A stretch of 64,000 nucleotides of DNA from Zoroaster sp. YZ-2022 (taxonomy: Eukaryota > Echinodermata > Asteroidea > Forcipulatida > Zoroasteridae): contig CM055828.1 in NCBI GenBank assembly GCA_029582265.1, forward strand, positions 32,771,263-32,835,262, read 5' to 3'. A model generated the notes under the pieces. The model worked only from the letters and a program-made list of their open reading frames with translations, was not told where the DNA came from and searched no databases. The translations under genes and the position numbers were made by a program. Positions 46,216-58,725 of the stretch are shown piece by piece. Position 1 is the stretch's first letter, and each line of letters starts with the position of its first letter.

Positions 46216-46979
46216 ACCTATTTTTAATTATTTACTTATTTTATTTATTTATTTATTCATTTATTTTTTATTTTTTATTAATTTTAATTTATTGTTAAAT
46301 TTTTTGGCGGATCAGGAGAAAATGACACTTTTAGAAGAGTGAACAAAACACATTAGATTTCCAATTTCTCACATTGGTCAATAGAGGGCGGTATTATTTC
46401 ACAAAGCGAGCAATACTCTCAGAAACTGAATGTTTTTCTTATTAATAAAAGCATATCTGACAGTACAATATTTCTCGGGAAGACTTTACATCAGGGTTCG
46501 TGTAATTACCAACGTATACCCTGCCTTATAAATCCAGTACAGAAAATAATAAACAAGACAGTAAATATCAAAACATATTGTGACTTGTTTTGCACTTTCC
46601 GTGACCTTTACCAGGGTAATTTCCCACTGAGGAAAAGTGTGTGTATAGTCTGTACATATTGTACTTCTCCCCGTAACAATTTGTTTAATTTTCAGATGAA
46701 TACGGATTGAGCTGTTATGTTAGGGCCTTATTAAAAATTAATCAAATTGAGATATTTTTGTGCTGATATCCCATAATTTCAGATTTGATGGTTTCTTGTC
46801 AAAGACCAGTGTACATTTTGAGTCTGCGCAGTTTGAGAATTGGAGCTATTTTGTAAACATATGATGTCATTGGTCACATCGTCTATAGGCGCCCTGGTAC
46901 CCACTCGATCCGTCGTTAGAGTGAAAGTACAACATACCCGAATTGAACAATTATTATACGAAAGCTAACATGATGTGGA

Positions 46980-47155
46980 GTGTCGTGGCCGAGCGGTCTA
47001 GCGCACCGAACTTAAGTTCTGGTGTTGCCAGCAGCAGGGTGTGGGTTCGAGCCCCGGTCGTGACACTTGTATCCTTGAGCAAGGTACTTAACCATAATTG
47101 CTTCGTCCTTCGGATGGGACGTAAAGCCGTAGGTCCCGTGTGTTGTATAATGCAC
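46980..47155 (+). mobile_element. tRNA-Leu-derived SINE, truncated copy
   Basis: The head GTGTCGTGGCCGAGCGGTC, an anticodon loop altered to CTTAAGT, the B box GGTTCGAGCCC and GTGACAC are present. It continues as CTTCGGATGGGACGTAAAGC and TAGGTCCCGTGTGTTG, a body segment the other SINE copies lack. It is cut off by the next SINE. Confidence 0.75.
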
Positions 47156-47164
47156 GTAAAGTGG

Positions 47165-47526
47165 ATTGTCGTGGCTGAGCGGTCTAGCGCACTGAACTCA
47201 AGTTCTGGTGTTGCCAGCAGCAGAGTGTGGGTTCGAGCCCCAGCCGTGACACCTGTGTCCTTGAGCAAGACACTTAACCATAATTGCTTCTCTCCACCCA
47301 GGGGTTAAATGGGTACCTGTGAAGGCAGAGATGGTTTGCTCTCTATGCGCTAGAAATGGCAGCAATTGAGCTGTATACTCCCCAGGGAGCTGAGATGGTT
47401 TCAGGAATGATTTATGAGCCTTATGAGCCTTATGAGCAGGGATAATAATATAATGCGCCTTGAGCGCCACTTAGTTGGTGGATACGTGCGCTATATAAAT
47501 CTATACATTATTATTATTATTATTAT
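47165..47526 (+). mobile_element. tRNA-Leu-derived SINE, full copy
   Basis: Head with A and B boxes (GTCGTGGCTGAGCGGTC, GGTTCGAGCCC) and anticodon loop CTCAAGT. The body is as in the 34.4-kb copy (CTCCCCAGGGAGCTGAGATG, GCGCCTTGAGCGCCACTTAG) with a (TTA)n tail. Confidence 0.85.
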
Positions 47527-47867
47527 GTGAAGTTGGTAAAGGGATACCAATGAGAAAAAACCAACCGGCTCTTCTCAGAGCCATCACTTTTTCCAAAACG
47601 AGATCATTACATGGTGTCACCTGAAAGAACTGAAGTATCTATCTCCACCATGCAAAGCCTCAAATCCTACATCGATACCAATCAACCTGAACAATTATTC
47701 ATGTCTGAAGTACTTTACCATTTCAGAGAAAACGGGAACAAAATATGCACATTTTTTATAAAGTTGCCAGACAGCAACAAAATATTTTGTGTAGGAATTG
47801 TGAATGCTTTTTCACACTTTCCTCATGTCTTAATATACTCCTCATGACCAATATTGTACCTTCCCTT

Positions 47868-48715
47868 TAATGTATATCTTGATTCAAAGAGAGTAAGCAT
47901 ATACTCATAGAAGCAGTTTTGCCAACATTACCGATGTTGTACTTTCCCTTCAATGTATATCTTGATTCAAAGAGAAGTAAGCATACTCATAGAAGCAGTT
48001 TTGACAACATTACCAATGTTGTACCTTCCCTTCAATGTATATCTTGATTCAAAGAGAGTAAGCATACTCATAGAAGCAGTTTGGCCAACATTACCAATGT
48101 TGTACCTTCCCTTAAATGTATATCTTGATTCAAAGAGAGTAAGCATACTCATAGAAGCAGTTTGGCCAACACTACCAATGTTGTACCTTCCCTTCAATGT
48201 ATATCTTGATTCAAAGAGAGTCAGCATACTCACAGAAGCAATTTTGCCAACATTACCAAAGTTGTACCTTCCCTTCAATGTATATCTTGATTCAAAGAGA
48301 GTAAGCATACTCATAGAAGCAGTTTGGCCAACATTAACAATGTTGTACCTTCCCTTTGGTGTATATCTTGATTCAAAGAGAGTAAGCATTAGTCATAGAA
48401 GCAGTTTTGCCAACATTACCAATGTTGTATCTTCCCTTCAATGTATATATTGATTCAAAGAGAGTAAGCACACTCATCGAAGCAGTTTTGCCAACATTAC
48501 CAATGTTGTACCTTCCCTTTAATGCATATCTTGATTCAAAGAGAGTAAGCATACCCATAGAAGCAGTTTTGCAAACATTACCAATGCTGTACCTTCCCTT
48601 CAGTGTATATCTTGATTCAAAGAGAGTAAGCATACTCATAGAAGCAGTTTTGCTAACATTACCGATGTTGTACCTTCCCTTTAATGTATATCTTGATTCA
48701 AAGAGAATAAACAAT
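47868..48715. repeat. 81-bp tandem array (about 11 units)
   Basis: TATATCTTGATTCAAAGAGA recurs at 83, 82, 81, 81, 81, 81, 82, 81, 81 and 81 bp. Each unit also contains CATAGAAGCAGTTTTGCCAA and ACCAATGTTGTACCTTCCC. The 27-codon period leaves long frames open on both strands (plus strand YLPFNVYLDSKRVSILIEAV). Units differ by a few substitutions. Confidence 0.95.
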
Positions 48716-48759
48716 ATACGACAATTGTTGTACCTGCCCTTTAGGTCGAGTTGACCACT

Positions 48760-51600
48760 AAAACAATGAACCCCCCTCTTGCCCGGCAGGAGAATGGTGC
48801 AGGGTTGGATTATGTTGGTATTATTTTCCCCGTGTAAAGGTCCAAGGATTATGGGCCCATAATCATGTGTTCGCTAGCTAGAATAGTAAGGTCAGGTTAC
48901 CCCTTCACCCTCCCCTCTCTTCCCGCCTTCAGACGGCACCACGTCACACACGCGATTAGCAATAAGACGGTCATGGAAATCCCGGATATCAGTTAATACA
49001 ACAGTGGAGACCACACTTAATTATCTTAATCAATGCACATCGGGATAATTACAGATTGTCCCGACGGTGCAAGGTAATATGGTCCCTCCGGCAATAGAAT
49101 GGCCGTTGTATTTCCAAATGACCTCAGCGTGGAGGTCATGAACAATAGGGGGAGGAGAATTGAGTGGGTTGTGCCACTTTGCGTTAACATCCACCTTTTG
49201 ACGGGAAACCATGGCCCTAAAATCTGTGTACAAACTGCGATTCATTGAAATATCGCAATTAAGTGACGGGCGCATGCATATGTTTCCGATGGTTAGAAAT
49301 CGATGACTAAATTGTAATTTTGGTTAAGCTCCTTTGAATTGAGCGTTATTAGCAAAGGCATGGAACATTGAACGCGGACTGTAACTAATTAATAACCATG
49401 TTTACTTGTGTGCATAATTATCAGGGCTATTTACCAATCAGCAGCGTCATCTCTTGAGCAACAAGAGTTTCGTATGATACTTGAACGTGACAACTTGTGA
49501 GTTGATTTGTTCCAGAAGATGATTCCTAAAACAAAATTAGAATTTTGTAGAAATGCGACCAGGTCCAAGGAGAGCGGGCGAGCTCATCAGCGTACACCCC
49601 ATAATAAACCAGCCGGGTAAAAGGTAAGCTTTAATATAATAAGCTTCTGATATGAAGTTCCAAATTTACAATGTCAAAAATTACAAACTTGACACGGAAA
49701 AAGAAAACAGTCCCACTACCAACTAGTGTAAGAAAATAATATTTAAAAATCACTGTTTTCTTCCAAACTGGTGATCATATTTTGAGGTAAACCATTTACA
49801 GTTAATATATTTGTTTTAATGAATGTAATGACCTTTATAGAGAACGTGCATTTTTTTTGTCTGCGGATATTATATACACCACCAATGCCAAGCCTAATGA
49901 CCATGTGTGCATCAAAACGATCCGACTGTATAATACAAAAATAGTTGATGTTTTATTAATGTTTTAACATGCTAGTTTCCCTCAGGGTATCATACTGGGC
50001 CCACTTATCAAAATGATCGGGAAACCTTCCTGAAGGGTCTTTGCCTTCAGCCTCAAGTTGACGTTCTTTTACCAGCGGGAGGTTATTACAATCGCGAGGG
50101 CGCCGTGGACCGCTCCAATGCTACAGTTTCAACAACAAAAACAATTTAACAGCGAAAGATGTTTTCGTACGCGCCGTGCGTACATGCATCTGATTTTCAA
50201 CTAAGATACCGTCTGAGGGTGCTGTCTCAAGTCTAACCCCAGGGATTTCTTTTTCTTCTGTGACTAATTGCGACTAATTTTTGATATGGCCTATTTATAC
50301 CTTGCAAATGATGTATTTTAAAAGGTGTAGTGAGTGCAGTCATTTTTTCTTAATGCAAAGCGTTTTACTAGAATTAAATTGGAAAATTTAAAAAATATTT
50401 GAGCGGATAACTTTAAGGCGATTCTGTGTTGTAAATAATTTCTTATATTCAATATATTCCTTTTTTTTTCTTTCTCTAACCTTGTGTTAGGTTTAACTCG
50501 TGAGGGATTCGGAATTAATTTCTCAGTTTTTAAGAGACCTCGTACAAATGTGTAAAGTCTGGAAATCTTAAGCTTGAATACAAACTCGCCTCCCGTAACC
50601 TTGAGATCACCTCAATATACAAGCTCCCAACCGCGTTCAAATTTGAATGTTTTTGAAATAACATTTTACCCTTTTTCGTTTTGGCGCCACGGAAGGTCAG
50701 ATCTCAGAATCGGGGCAAACAAGTCAGCGTGGTTGTCTGCTCTGGGCAATGATACGATTGCTAAGGTAACGTGGCAGCTGGTGCCCGTGGTACCTTTTTT
50801 TAAAGCCTGAATCATCCTGTGTCTGGTTTAGCACCGTCTCATTTTATATGACTGACTGGTGCCCTGCTGTTCCCATGATGCCCGTCGTCTGTATCATCTC
50901 GTGTTCTGCTTTCAAAATCTCGTTTATTGTGATTTTCTTTCTCTCACAAATATAGCTTATCAAATAAATCAGCTTATTGCCATTAGTGTAACCTTTTATA
51001 CTATTTCAGTACCATTACACCCCCTCAGAGCAGGCCTAGAAACTATTGACCACTGTATGTATTTATCCAACAAAATATGTATAAAAAATATATAGCCTAC
51101 ATTTCACAAAAATATATGCAATTTTTTGCAGAGAGCAAAATACCTATACCGTAATACTTTGATTACTTGTGATCGACAATAATTGATAGCTTTAAAAAAA
51201 ATTTTTTAATAACCGTATGTTTTCGGAATATTTCAACAAATGTTTAATCAAATAGACCTTGCCTATACTTCGGTCTCTGTAGTGTTTTATAATGGTGTTA
51301 TTTTGGTCAATGAGTTTGATAATCTAAAAACAACATACGTAATTGAAAAACAGCTCCCGTTGATTGAGGCTTATTATGTCCTTGTATTAAGTAAGTCGCG
51401 GAATGTTTAAACTGGAGCGAATTTAGGTCAGTTTTCAGTGTTGCTGCATGTGTGCTTAACACAAGCCTCTGTCGACTCACTGCACCATCTACGTCCTTTC
51501 CCTTAATAAAAATCGTTTCCCGTTGTTTATAACCCGGCAAATAATCATATCGCCCTGGTTCTAAGGTGGATTTCCTAACGTTTTAACATAAAGCTCTGTG
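48760..51600. other. Intron sequence, nothing recognised
   Basis: A 2.8-kb stretch comparatively free of obvious repeats within the large intron. No exon recognised. It is therefore one of the better places to look for conserved regulatory sequence. Confidence 0.45.
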
Positions 51601-51614
51601 GTTTCATGGGCCCA

Positions 51615-51770
51615 GATAAGAACATATGCTCTGATCGTCTTCAGGAGAATGAAGACGATCAGAGCACACTGATCGAAACGTCGAGTTGTAACCCCCAGTT
51701 CTTTTCAGAACTAACCACAATGCTCAGTTTGAGAATTTCACACGGTGTCACCGCAAACAGTCTTATACTA
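51615..51770 (+). repeat. Hammerhead-like repeat (family A), copy 5
   Basis: It has GAAGACGATCAGAGCACACT, GATCGAAACGTCGAGTTGTA and AGTTCTTTTCAGAACTAACC, then CACGGTGTCACCGCAAACAG. It is preceded by a short inverted segment (TGCTCTGATCGTCTTCAGGA), another head-to-head arrangement. Confidence 0.75.
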
Positions 51771-51780
51771 ATATTGCAAT

Positions 51781-52047
51781 TCACCCATAGCCGAATGTGT
51801 TGCGGTAACCTGTTAACATTTCCACCTCGGGTCTGTCCTTGGGAAAAGATGCCAATTTCTTTGAGTCAGTGTTTGCGTTGACGCCGAAGGGCGGTGTGAC
51901 TGTTGTCTTAATGACAGATGCGTACTTTACAGAAGTACACACTTCGGGTGGGTTGAAAGGAACTAGGCCTGCACTCGCATATAAGAACGCAGTTGCCACT
52001 GTCGTCCAGTACATCCAATTGAGCACCTGGCCTAAATGTGAAATCAT
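51781..52047 (-). other. Unrecognised open frame, 88 codons
   Basis: This minus-strand frame begins MISHLGQVLNWMYWTTVATA with a hydrophobic stretch resembling a signal or membrane segment, and ends at a TGA or equivalent near 51781. The opposite strand (51839-52243) is also open, so either could be chance. I recognise no family. It lies inside the large Wnt10 intron, in the same strand sense. Confidence 0.15.
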
Positions 52048-53222
52048 GACAACGTTATTTGCAAGAATACTATGTTATGATCATAAAGGTCGTCCAGGTT
52101 ATGAAACATTGGTCCAATCACGAGGCGTGTTAGATAGGCCTTGGACAGGTACAGCCTCTGTTCCGTGTCTTGATTGGCAATATAACACATGCTATCACAC
52201 TTTGCAGTTAAATAAGGAAGCAATATTTCCTGAGCATGAATGAATGATATTTTAATATCTAGAAGTACACGCATTTCAACACTTCTTGATATTTTATTAA
52301 CTTCGAGTTTTATCAAGGGATATCTATGAGGAAAAAACAGATCACATGACTAGTGTGACGCTACAAAACTGATGTTATTCAAATCTGTTCTGTTTTGGTG
52401 TTAGTGGCAAATGTGCACATTTGTTTGGTTGATTTTTACATCTATTGAAACATTTATTCATATTAACAAAGAAATGCATTGTAATGGTTGGCAGTGATAC
52501 GATCACGCCAAAACTTTCAACCAATCAGTGAACCGATTCAAAAGCCACTCAGCCATTGGCTGGATTGCGAGTGCTCGGATTGTCTGTTTGCGAATGCGTG
52601 GATCGACCATGATAGCGTCACATCTATTGTTCAGTTTAGGGTTTCGATGGTGGAAAATGTTCAGTATTGAAGACTGCCAGCCAACATGCTTTGGCCTATG
52701 GTTTTAAGTGGTTGTGTAGTGTACATATATGTGTCAAAACATCCACACCCCGCCCTCCACAACTCCAGCTGCACACACCCCGCACACTCGTTATAATGTT
52801 TAATATAATGAGGGTGTGGTCACCATCCTATAATGACTTAAGTGTTTGGACGGACAGCATCTCCCCATTCCCGCGGCACACTTTTTTTAGCGCCAAACTA
52901 ACCACCCTCACACAAACACAGCCCAGAAATGGTGCACAGCGGTGACACCTGCGTGAGTTAAGTTAGGGGATTAGTGATGGGCCGTCAACTGGGAGCCAGG
53001 CTTTAACGCACCGTCAAGGTCAGCCTTGTATCCTAAATGAATAGATCATATCCTCTCATTTCCACGTTTATTTGGGATAAGATTTTGGCGTGGTGTAACC
53101 GGTGGCTAAGATGTTTTACCGCGCGAACTCCTGATTAGAGGAATTGACGATGACCTATTTTTTTTTAAAGTATGTTTCAAGCTCTCGTAATGCAATCACA
53201 TATTACCACTGAACTGAAGGTA

Positions 53223-53340
53223 AGTAAGACTAATTGCGGTGACACCATGTGAAATTCTTTATTGAGTAGTAATTAGTTCTGAAAAGAACTGGAGGTTACA
53301 ACTCGACGTTTCGATCAGTATGCTCTGATCGTCCTCAGGA
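53223..53340 (-). mobile_element. Hammerhead-like repeat (family A), copy 6, with 12-bp target duplication
   Basis: The 118-bp unit is flanked by GAACTGAAGGTA at 53211-53222 and 53341-53352. In minus orientation it begins TCCTGAGGACGATCAGAGCA, continues TACTGATCGAAACGTCGAGT and GTGTCACCGCAATTAGTC, and ends TTACT. A CTGAGGA box, one extra C, the stem GATCAG/CTGATC with a 6-nt loop, GAAA and ACGTC are all visible. The duplication shows it moved as a discrete unit. Confidence 0.85.
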
Positions 53341-54130
53341 GAACTGAAGGTATTGAGTTGTTTTTGTTTTGTTAACATATTTAGGCCTACTGTTCGTTAA
53401 TTTGGACAAAACTGTTTCGTGGGTCTGTTTATATGGATTTTGATGTTACTGAAGGTTTATGGTTGGTTGGTTCAGTTGTTCCTTAGCAAGTGTGTTCAAT
53501 AAGTTGGTTTGGGACTTTGTTAAGGTTTAGTTTTGGGTTGACGTTTTAAATCGGTTTCGGGGGTTTGAGTTTAGATTTGGGGTAGCTTTATGTCATGGGT
53601 CTGCTATTGAGTTTGTTTTCTTTCTTTCTTGTTTTCCTTTTTAAGCTTGGATTTTGATCTCAGAATGCAACAAGGGATAAAAGGGTGGGAATTATGACAA
53701 CTATGGTTTTTTCAGTTTGATAGATAGCCTTGCACCGATAGTACTGTCTGAGTCATTAATAATTGGTGTTATCAGTGTCGTCTCCATGATGGCGGATATC
53801 AGCAGACAGAAATCCAATCACTCTTCACCTTCAAATAATATAATTCCTCAGCTTCTAACTAACATTTACTTTAGCGGCGCTTAACACAAATGGCAACGAA
53901 CAGCGGGGCCAATTATATAGAGCTGCTTAGCTAGCCCAGAACATTTACCAGTATGTTTAGCCAAAAAAAAGGGCTTACCAGCCACATTGTCACGTCATGT
54001 ATATTACCTCTGGCAGGTTCTCAGCAAAACATTGCTTAGCAACTCCATGAAACAGTCGTGGGTGACGATGACACGATGACAAGTGTCACGTGATGACATG
54101 TACGAATTGTATTTAAAGGGAAAATAAACA

Positions 54131-54249
54131 GTGCAAAAACCTGAGGGGTTCAAAAACAGCACCGGTGGTGTTTAAATATGAACACCATGCATGGCAGAAT
54201 AAAGTTAACAGCACTAGTTTATTTTAACACCCTAGTTTGTACAGGGTAC
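54131..54249. mobile_element. GGTGTTAAA MITE, copy 4
   Basis: CAGTGCAAAAACCTGAGGGG at the left and TTTTAACACCCTAGTTTGTA at the right, with internal ACCGGTGGTGTTTAAA. Confidence 0.6.
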
Positions 54250-55104
54250 CGTTTGTATAATTCCCCATAATTAATTCCCCATAATAATTATCATATGAAT
54301 AAAGAACTAGATACAAAATAACGGTTATGTGGTAACCTATAGCTCATTACTTTGTGTCGTTAATGACAAAATACTGAAAATGAATCCAGAAATTTCGATC
54401 AGCGAACGCGACCTTTGTTGTAACTTTGAATTACAGTTCAGTACAGTTCGTCACAAAATGTCAGAGGTGCATAACATTTGACATTTCTTAAAAACGATTT
54501 GATGCCATCATTAACATTACACCAAGTAAGTTTTATGTAAATCTTTGAAAATTTATATTTTTGAAGCATTCCAAAGACTAACACCGTCTTTTACATTTTT
54601 AAACCTATACAGACAATTGGCTATTTCAAAGACAATTTTGTTTTTAATTCTAGCTGAAAGTTTGTAGTGTAAAGAATGTGATGTATGAAAATTTCTGCGA
54701 AATTGTTCTGGCCATTTAAGTATTTAGGTTTAAGAAATCTTGTGAAAATTGACATTCAGAAAGCACGGTTTATTGAAATTTATTGTCCACTATGGCAACA
54801 AACAACGCCCTGCAATGATCAATTTGAATAAATCCAAACCGATAGAGGTGAAACTGATCCTCGCAAAAAAATAACTGCACATTACTCTCCCCATTACCTT
54901 CTAGCCTATACCAATAGCGAATATGGAATAAACAACAGTTAAAATGTTAATTTAATGTTAACGGTTTGAGTAAGCACCGTCACATTTTCTCTTCTGCTTT
55001 GTAAAATGTGTTAGTTCTGAGAAAAACCGTTTGTTTACTATACTCGGATTGTCTTCAAGAGAATCCAAAACGCACGGTTGGTGCGTTGCATAAATCGTGT
55101 GTTC

Positions 55105-55216
55105 AAAACTACCCCGATGGTGTTCATGCTGGGTAACTCGTCCTATATTAACACCGTGTCTGAATAAAGATGACACCGCTGGTGTTTTTTTAACACCCTG
55201 GTTTTTGCAGAGTAAC
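55105..55216. mobile_element. GGTGTTAAA MITE, copy 5
   Basis: Contains AACTACCCCGATGGTGTTCA and ACACCGCTGGTG, and ends TTTAACACCCTGGTTTTTGC. The left end is degraded. Confidence 0.55.
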
Positions 55217-55495
55217 TTTCATCGTGTAAAGCTTCAAATCTTATTAGTTAAAACGTTAGAACCGTGAATTTCTATTAACACTTTTAATTCCGTTTTCGGC
55301 TTTCCCTGATCAAAGTTAGACTTACCCCAGTCGACTGAGTTCACTTCCCCTAATGACTGAGATAACTTACAGGTCTTAGAATGGTCAATGTTAGTAATCC
55401 AGTGATGCTAAGGGGGCGTTGATGTGGATGCAAAATATGACTAAATAAAATATGTTGATCATGGCAGTCTTCTTTTAATTTGGCCTATCCAGCAA

Positions 55496-55622
55496 AACAA
55501 AACTGCAGTGTTAAAACAACACCAGTGGTGTAAACTTTATTCTCCCATGGTGATCACATTGAGTGAGTTTCCCAATATAAACACCAACGATTCAGTTTTT
55601 AACACTCAAGTTCTTGCAGTCT
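55496..55622. mobile_element. GGTGTTAAA MITE, copy 6
   Basis: AAAACTGCAGTGTTAAAACA at the left, CACCAGTGGTG internally, and TTTAACACTCAAGTTCTTGC at the right. It is about 370 bp from the second Wnt10 exon. Confidence 0.6.
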
Positions 55623-55987
55623 ATGCCATTCTCGAACGGCGAATAAAGACGCGCTGAATGGTGGCATCTCCCCCCCCCTTCCCCCACGGTCTTTTTGTAT
55701 CAACATTGTCTGAACTGTAAACTTAGTTTTTTATTGATGGGCACCTACATAAAACCCAACACTATATGATTTGCTCATTATTAAAACCATGTACATCATG
55801 TTTTAAAAATATAAATATAGGCCTATTATAAGAAGAGTATTTAACACCAGCCTGCCACATCCGGGTATCCCATGAATTAGCCATGATTCTCAATTCATGG
55901 ATGCTTCACTGATTTGACCAATTCGGAACAAAACTAAATTGTAAAATACTTCATTACAACAGACATTTCACATCGGTTTCGACTTAC

Positions 55988-56331
55988 CTCGACTCATCAT
56001 GGCGCTGGTGTACGGACTCCCGTTTTTCGTCTTCAGATTGGAGCAATTCCACCGTTGTTCCTTCATCTGATTCCCACATTCATCCACCGCGATCCGGATG
56101 CCGTTGATAGCGGAGGCCACCACGTCCGGAGCCCGCCTGCATTGTTGGAGTTGTTTCCGCGTCAGGCCGGGGTAAGACCGGCAAATAGTACTGGAAGACC
56201 GGGAGAGTTCGCCGTTCGCCCCGCCGCCTCCTCCCCCGGCAGATTTACCGCTGCCGGCTCCGTGTTCGGCGAGGGACTGCATCGTCATGTCGTTGCTTGT
56301 GTACACAGCGTTGACTTCATTACTGTCTCTT
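55988..56331 (-). CDS. Wnt10: Wnt10, second coding exon (N-terminal domain start)
   Basis: About 114 residues are encoded. A low-complexity glycine-rich stretch comes first. CRSYPGLTRKQLQQCRRAPD, ASAINGIRIAVDECGNQ, RWNCSNLKTKN and YTSAMMSRG follow, ending at a CGAG|GTAAGTC donor in phase 1 that joins the 32.7-kb exon as Gly-Phe-Arg. The P-G-L..Q...C....D, iA..EC and RWNC blocks are diagnostic of Wnts. The order PDV.ASAI.GI.IA..EC and the S.GFRE junction point to Wnt10. RWNCS contains a conserved N-glycosylation sequon. The 5' boundary is my choice of the CCACAG acceptor; the frame stays open a little further to a TAA, so it could shift. There is no in-frame start or signal peptide here, so a first exon lies upstream on the minus strand. 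Confidence 0.92.
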
Positions 56332-56837
56332 CTGTGGCCATACAGATATTGAAGAAATTAGGTGAGTTCCTTGTTAACATTCTGTTTTTATTTTGAAAAG
56401 AAACTCCAAGGATGATGATATTAAACCAGTCTGGATAGATCATGACAGAAAACGTCCCGTGAGGAAGATATAATGACATGTAGGCCCCACTCCAAATTTG
56501 CCCAAATTCTTTCTTTTGTCATCTGCCTTCAAATTTGTATTCAGTTTGAAAAAAATACAAAAATGATAGCAACTGAAAAAAAAATTCAATGTAGGTTTTA
56601 TATCATAAACGTTACAGCAAATACATTTAATGGAGTGTTTACTTTTGGTTATTACTCATTACAACAGTCCTTAATTATCTTATTTAATGTGAAGGATTAA
56701 CATATTATTGTAATGTATCACTACTGTGATTCATTGTCATTATAATGAATGCAAAACAAATGAACAAATGCAAAAACTGTTCCATGTTTTTTATTTTATT
56801 TTTTTATTTTTTTTTATATTTTTAAAAGATTTTTATA

Positions 56838-57022
56838 GTAAAGTCTGTTTGCGGTGACACCATGTAAAATTCTCAATATTGAGAAGTAATTAGTTCTGAA
56901 AAGAACTGGTGGTTACAACTCGACGTTTCGATCAGTAAGCTCTGATCGTCTTCAGGAGAAAGACGATCAGTCTTCCATAGCATACTGATCGAAACGTCGA
57001 GTTGTAACCACCAGTTCTTTTC
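56838..57022. repeat. Hammerhead-like repeat (family A), copy 7, head-to-head pair
   Basis: A minus-oriented copy (GTCTGTTTGCGGTGACACCA to TCTGATCGTCTTCAGGAG) is joined to a plus-oriented partial copy (AAAGACGATCAG to GTTGTAACCACCAGTTCTTT). The plus copy has a longer loop between stem strands. Confidence 0.8.
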
Positions 57023-57029
57023 ATGTTTT

Positions 57030-58500
57030 TTAAAATGTTGTTTTTAATGTTTTACTCAATTCGACTGAACAGTTCCAGTTTTCTCTAAAATGAAAGTACT
57101 TCAGACGAAATAAAAACTAAGGATGATTGGTAAGAGAACCAACTTATATCAAGTAAAGATTTTAGATAAAAGCCTAATTCTTAAATTTGGTAATCTGGTT
57201 AGGTCTATTACAGATGTTATAAAATGTTACAAATATTATACCTTCCCTTTAATCATTAATCGCCCTTAAAATTCCGGCAAAAATAGTATTCCACTGCCCC
57301 TATACCTATAAGTATACTTGTCGATCTATGGCGCAGATCCTTTATAATTCCACCCATCTAACTTGACTCAGAACTTTTATAGTTGTTAGGTTGATATATG
57401 AAGTCCCCGTAATCGGTCGCTTATTTCATACGGGTGGCATATTAAATATTGATATAGTGAAATAACCTTGTTGTATAATCTACGCACGTGGCGAACCACT
57501 GTGGGACACTGGTGCGGTCCCTTGGACTTTGTTAGCATTTTCCCTAAAACATCTCCGCAATCGAGGCTATGAAACACCATGTTGCACTTACAAAATGAAC
57601 TAGAAAAGCTCACTTAAAGTTATAAATAAATTGACAGCTCTGTTAAAGGAGAGATTTATTATGAGAAAGAAATCCGTGTTTCCCATTGGAAACCATTGAA
57701 TTAACGCCTACCTTAGCGTGCATAAGGCAATGAGGATTACAAGGGTGCACCTCGTAGTTGCCGAGTGCCACATGTTACCGTGAAGATAGGAACCAAGCCA
57801 CCGGTGAATCAAGACGAAGCCCTTGATTATGTCAACTGAAATTTCCGCCGTGAGTGATAATTTCTTGGGACAGGTTTCAGCGCTTGGTCGTGTATTTTCT
57901 TTCAGAAACGTATATTTTCCTGCTTAAAATGTAGTCACTTTGACGCTTAACAGGTTTTTCCGTTGTGGTCTCTGAGCGATGGACAATATACAAACGTCCA
58001 CTTCTTTTAAGCACTCCCAAGTACGGCCAAAATATTCTGAGTAGTTATTCCACAGACGTTTTTATTGGACAAGTGATTTTTCCCCGGCGATAATTGTACT
58101 TCCGAAAACGGTACTCGGTGCAGAAACTATTCGGTACAAAACTATAAGAAAGGCAACTCGTTTGGGTCGAGTTTCTGACGACAAATGGAGAATTAAAAAT
58201 CGCAAACTCAGCTGGAATATACGTCCTGATCAAATCGCTTGGTTTCCTCTAGTTTAGTACGCAGGAGGTTTGTTTTTATAGCGGTTGGGCCTAAGTCGTG
58301 GGTCCGTGCACACAGATCAAATCAGGAATAAGATGCAGCGATGAAGCAACCAGGTGTGATATGAAAGAGTAACTAGTCATCCTCCAGCCAGCTACGAGTT
58401 CCTCATCATGTGGGCTAACCGCAGTTTATGGGTCAATTCTAACACTGCCCGCAATTCGTGGCTCTTCGTCTTCAATCGGACCAATCTCATGGACAAACCT
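57030..58500. other. Upstream of the second Wnt10 exon, nothing recognised
   Basis: Either intron 1 or 5' flank of Wnt10. No signal-peptide exon could be identified on the minus strand. Confidence 0.4.
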
Positions 58501-58725
58501 GTGTGAAGTAGCGTGACTACAGAGCATCTATATAATTATGCCACCTCCAAGCAATAGACCCGTGCCGATGATTTGCAATTTTGGGTTTAACTCTCAAACT
58601 TTAAGAAAACTCGGTGATATGATTGGCACTTTTATCTGTCGGAGTTTAGCGGCCAGTGAGGGCGGGTCTCCTAGGCCCACACGCCGGGCAAGGAGAAACT
58701 GCCGGAGGGCTATTTTAGCCTGTAC

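Noticed and set aside
47953..48754. Frames of 113-166 codons over the 81-bp array
   Set aside because: Period of 27 codons keeps frames open on both strands; units carry a transposon terminus, not a protein domain.
56055..56396. Plus-strand frame of 113 codons
   Set aside because: Antisense to the second Wnt10 exon.
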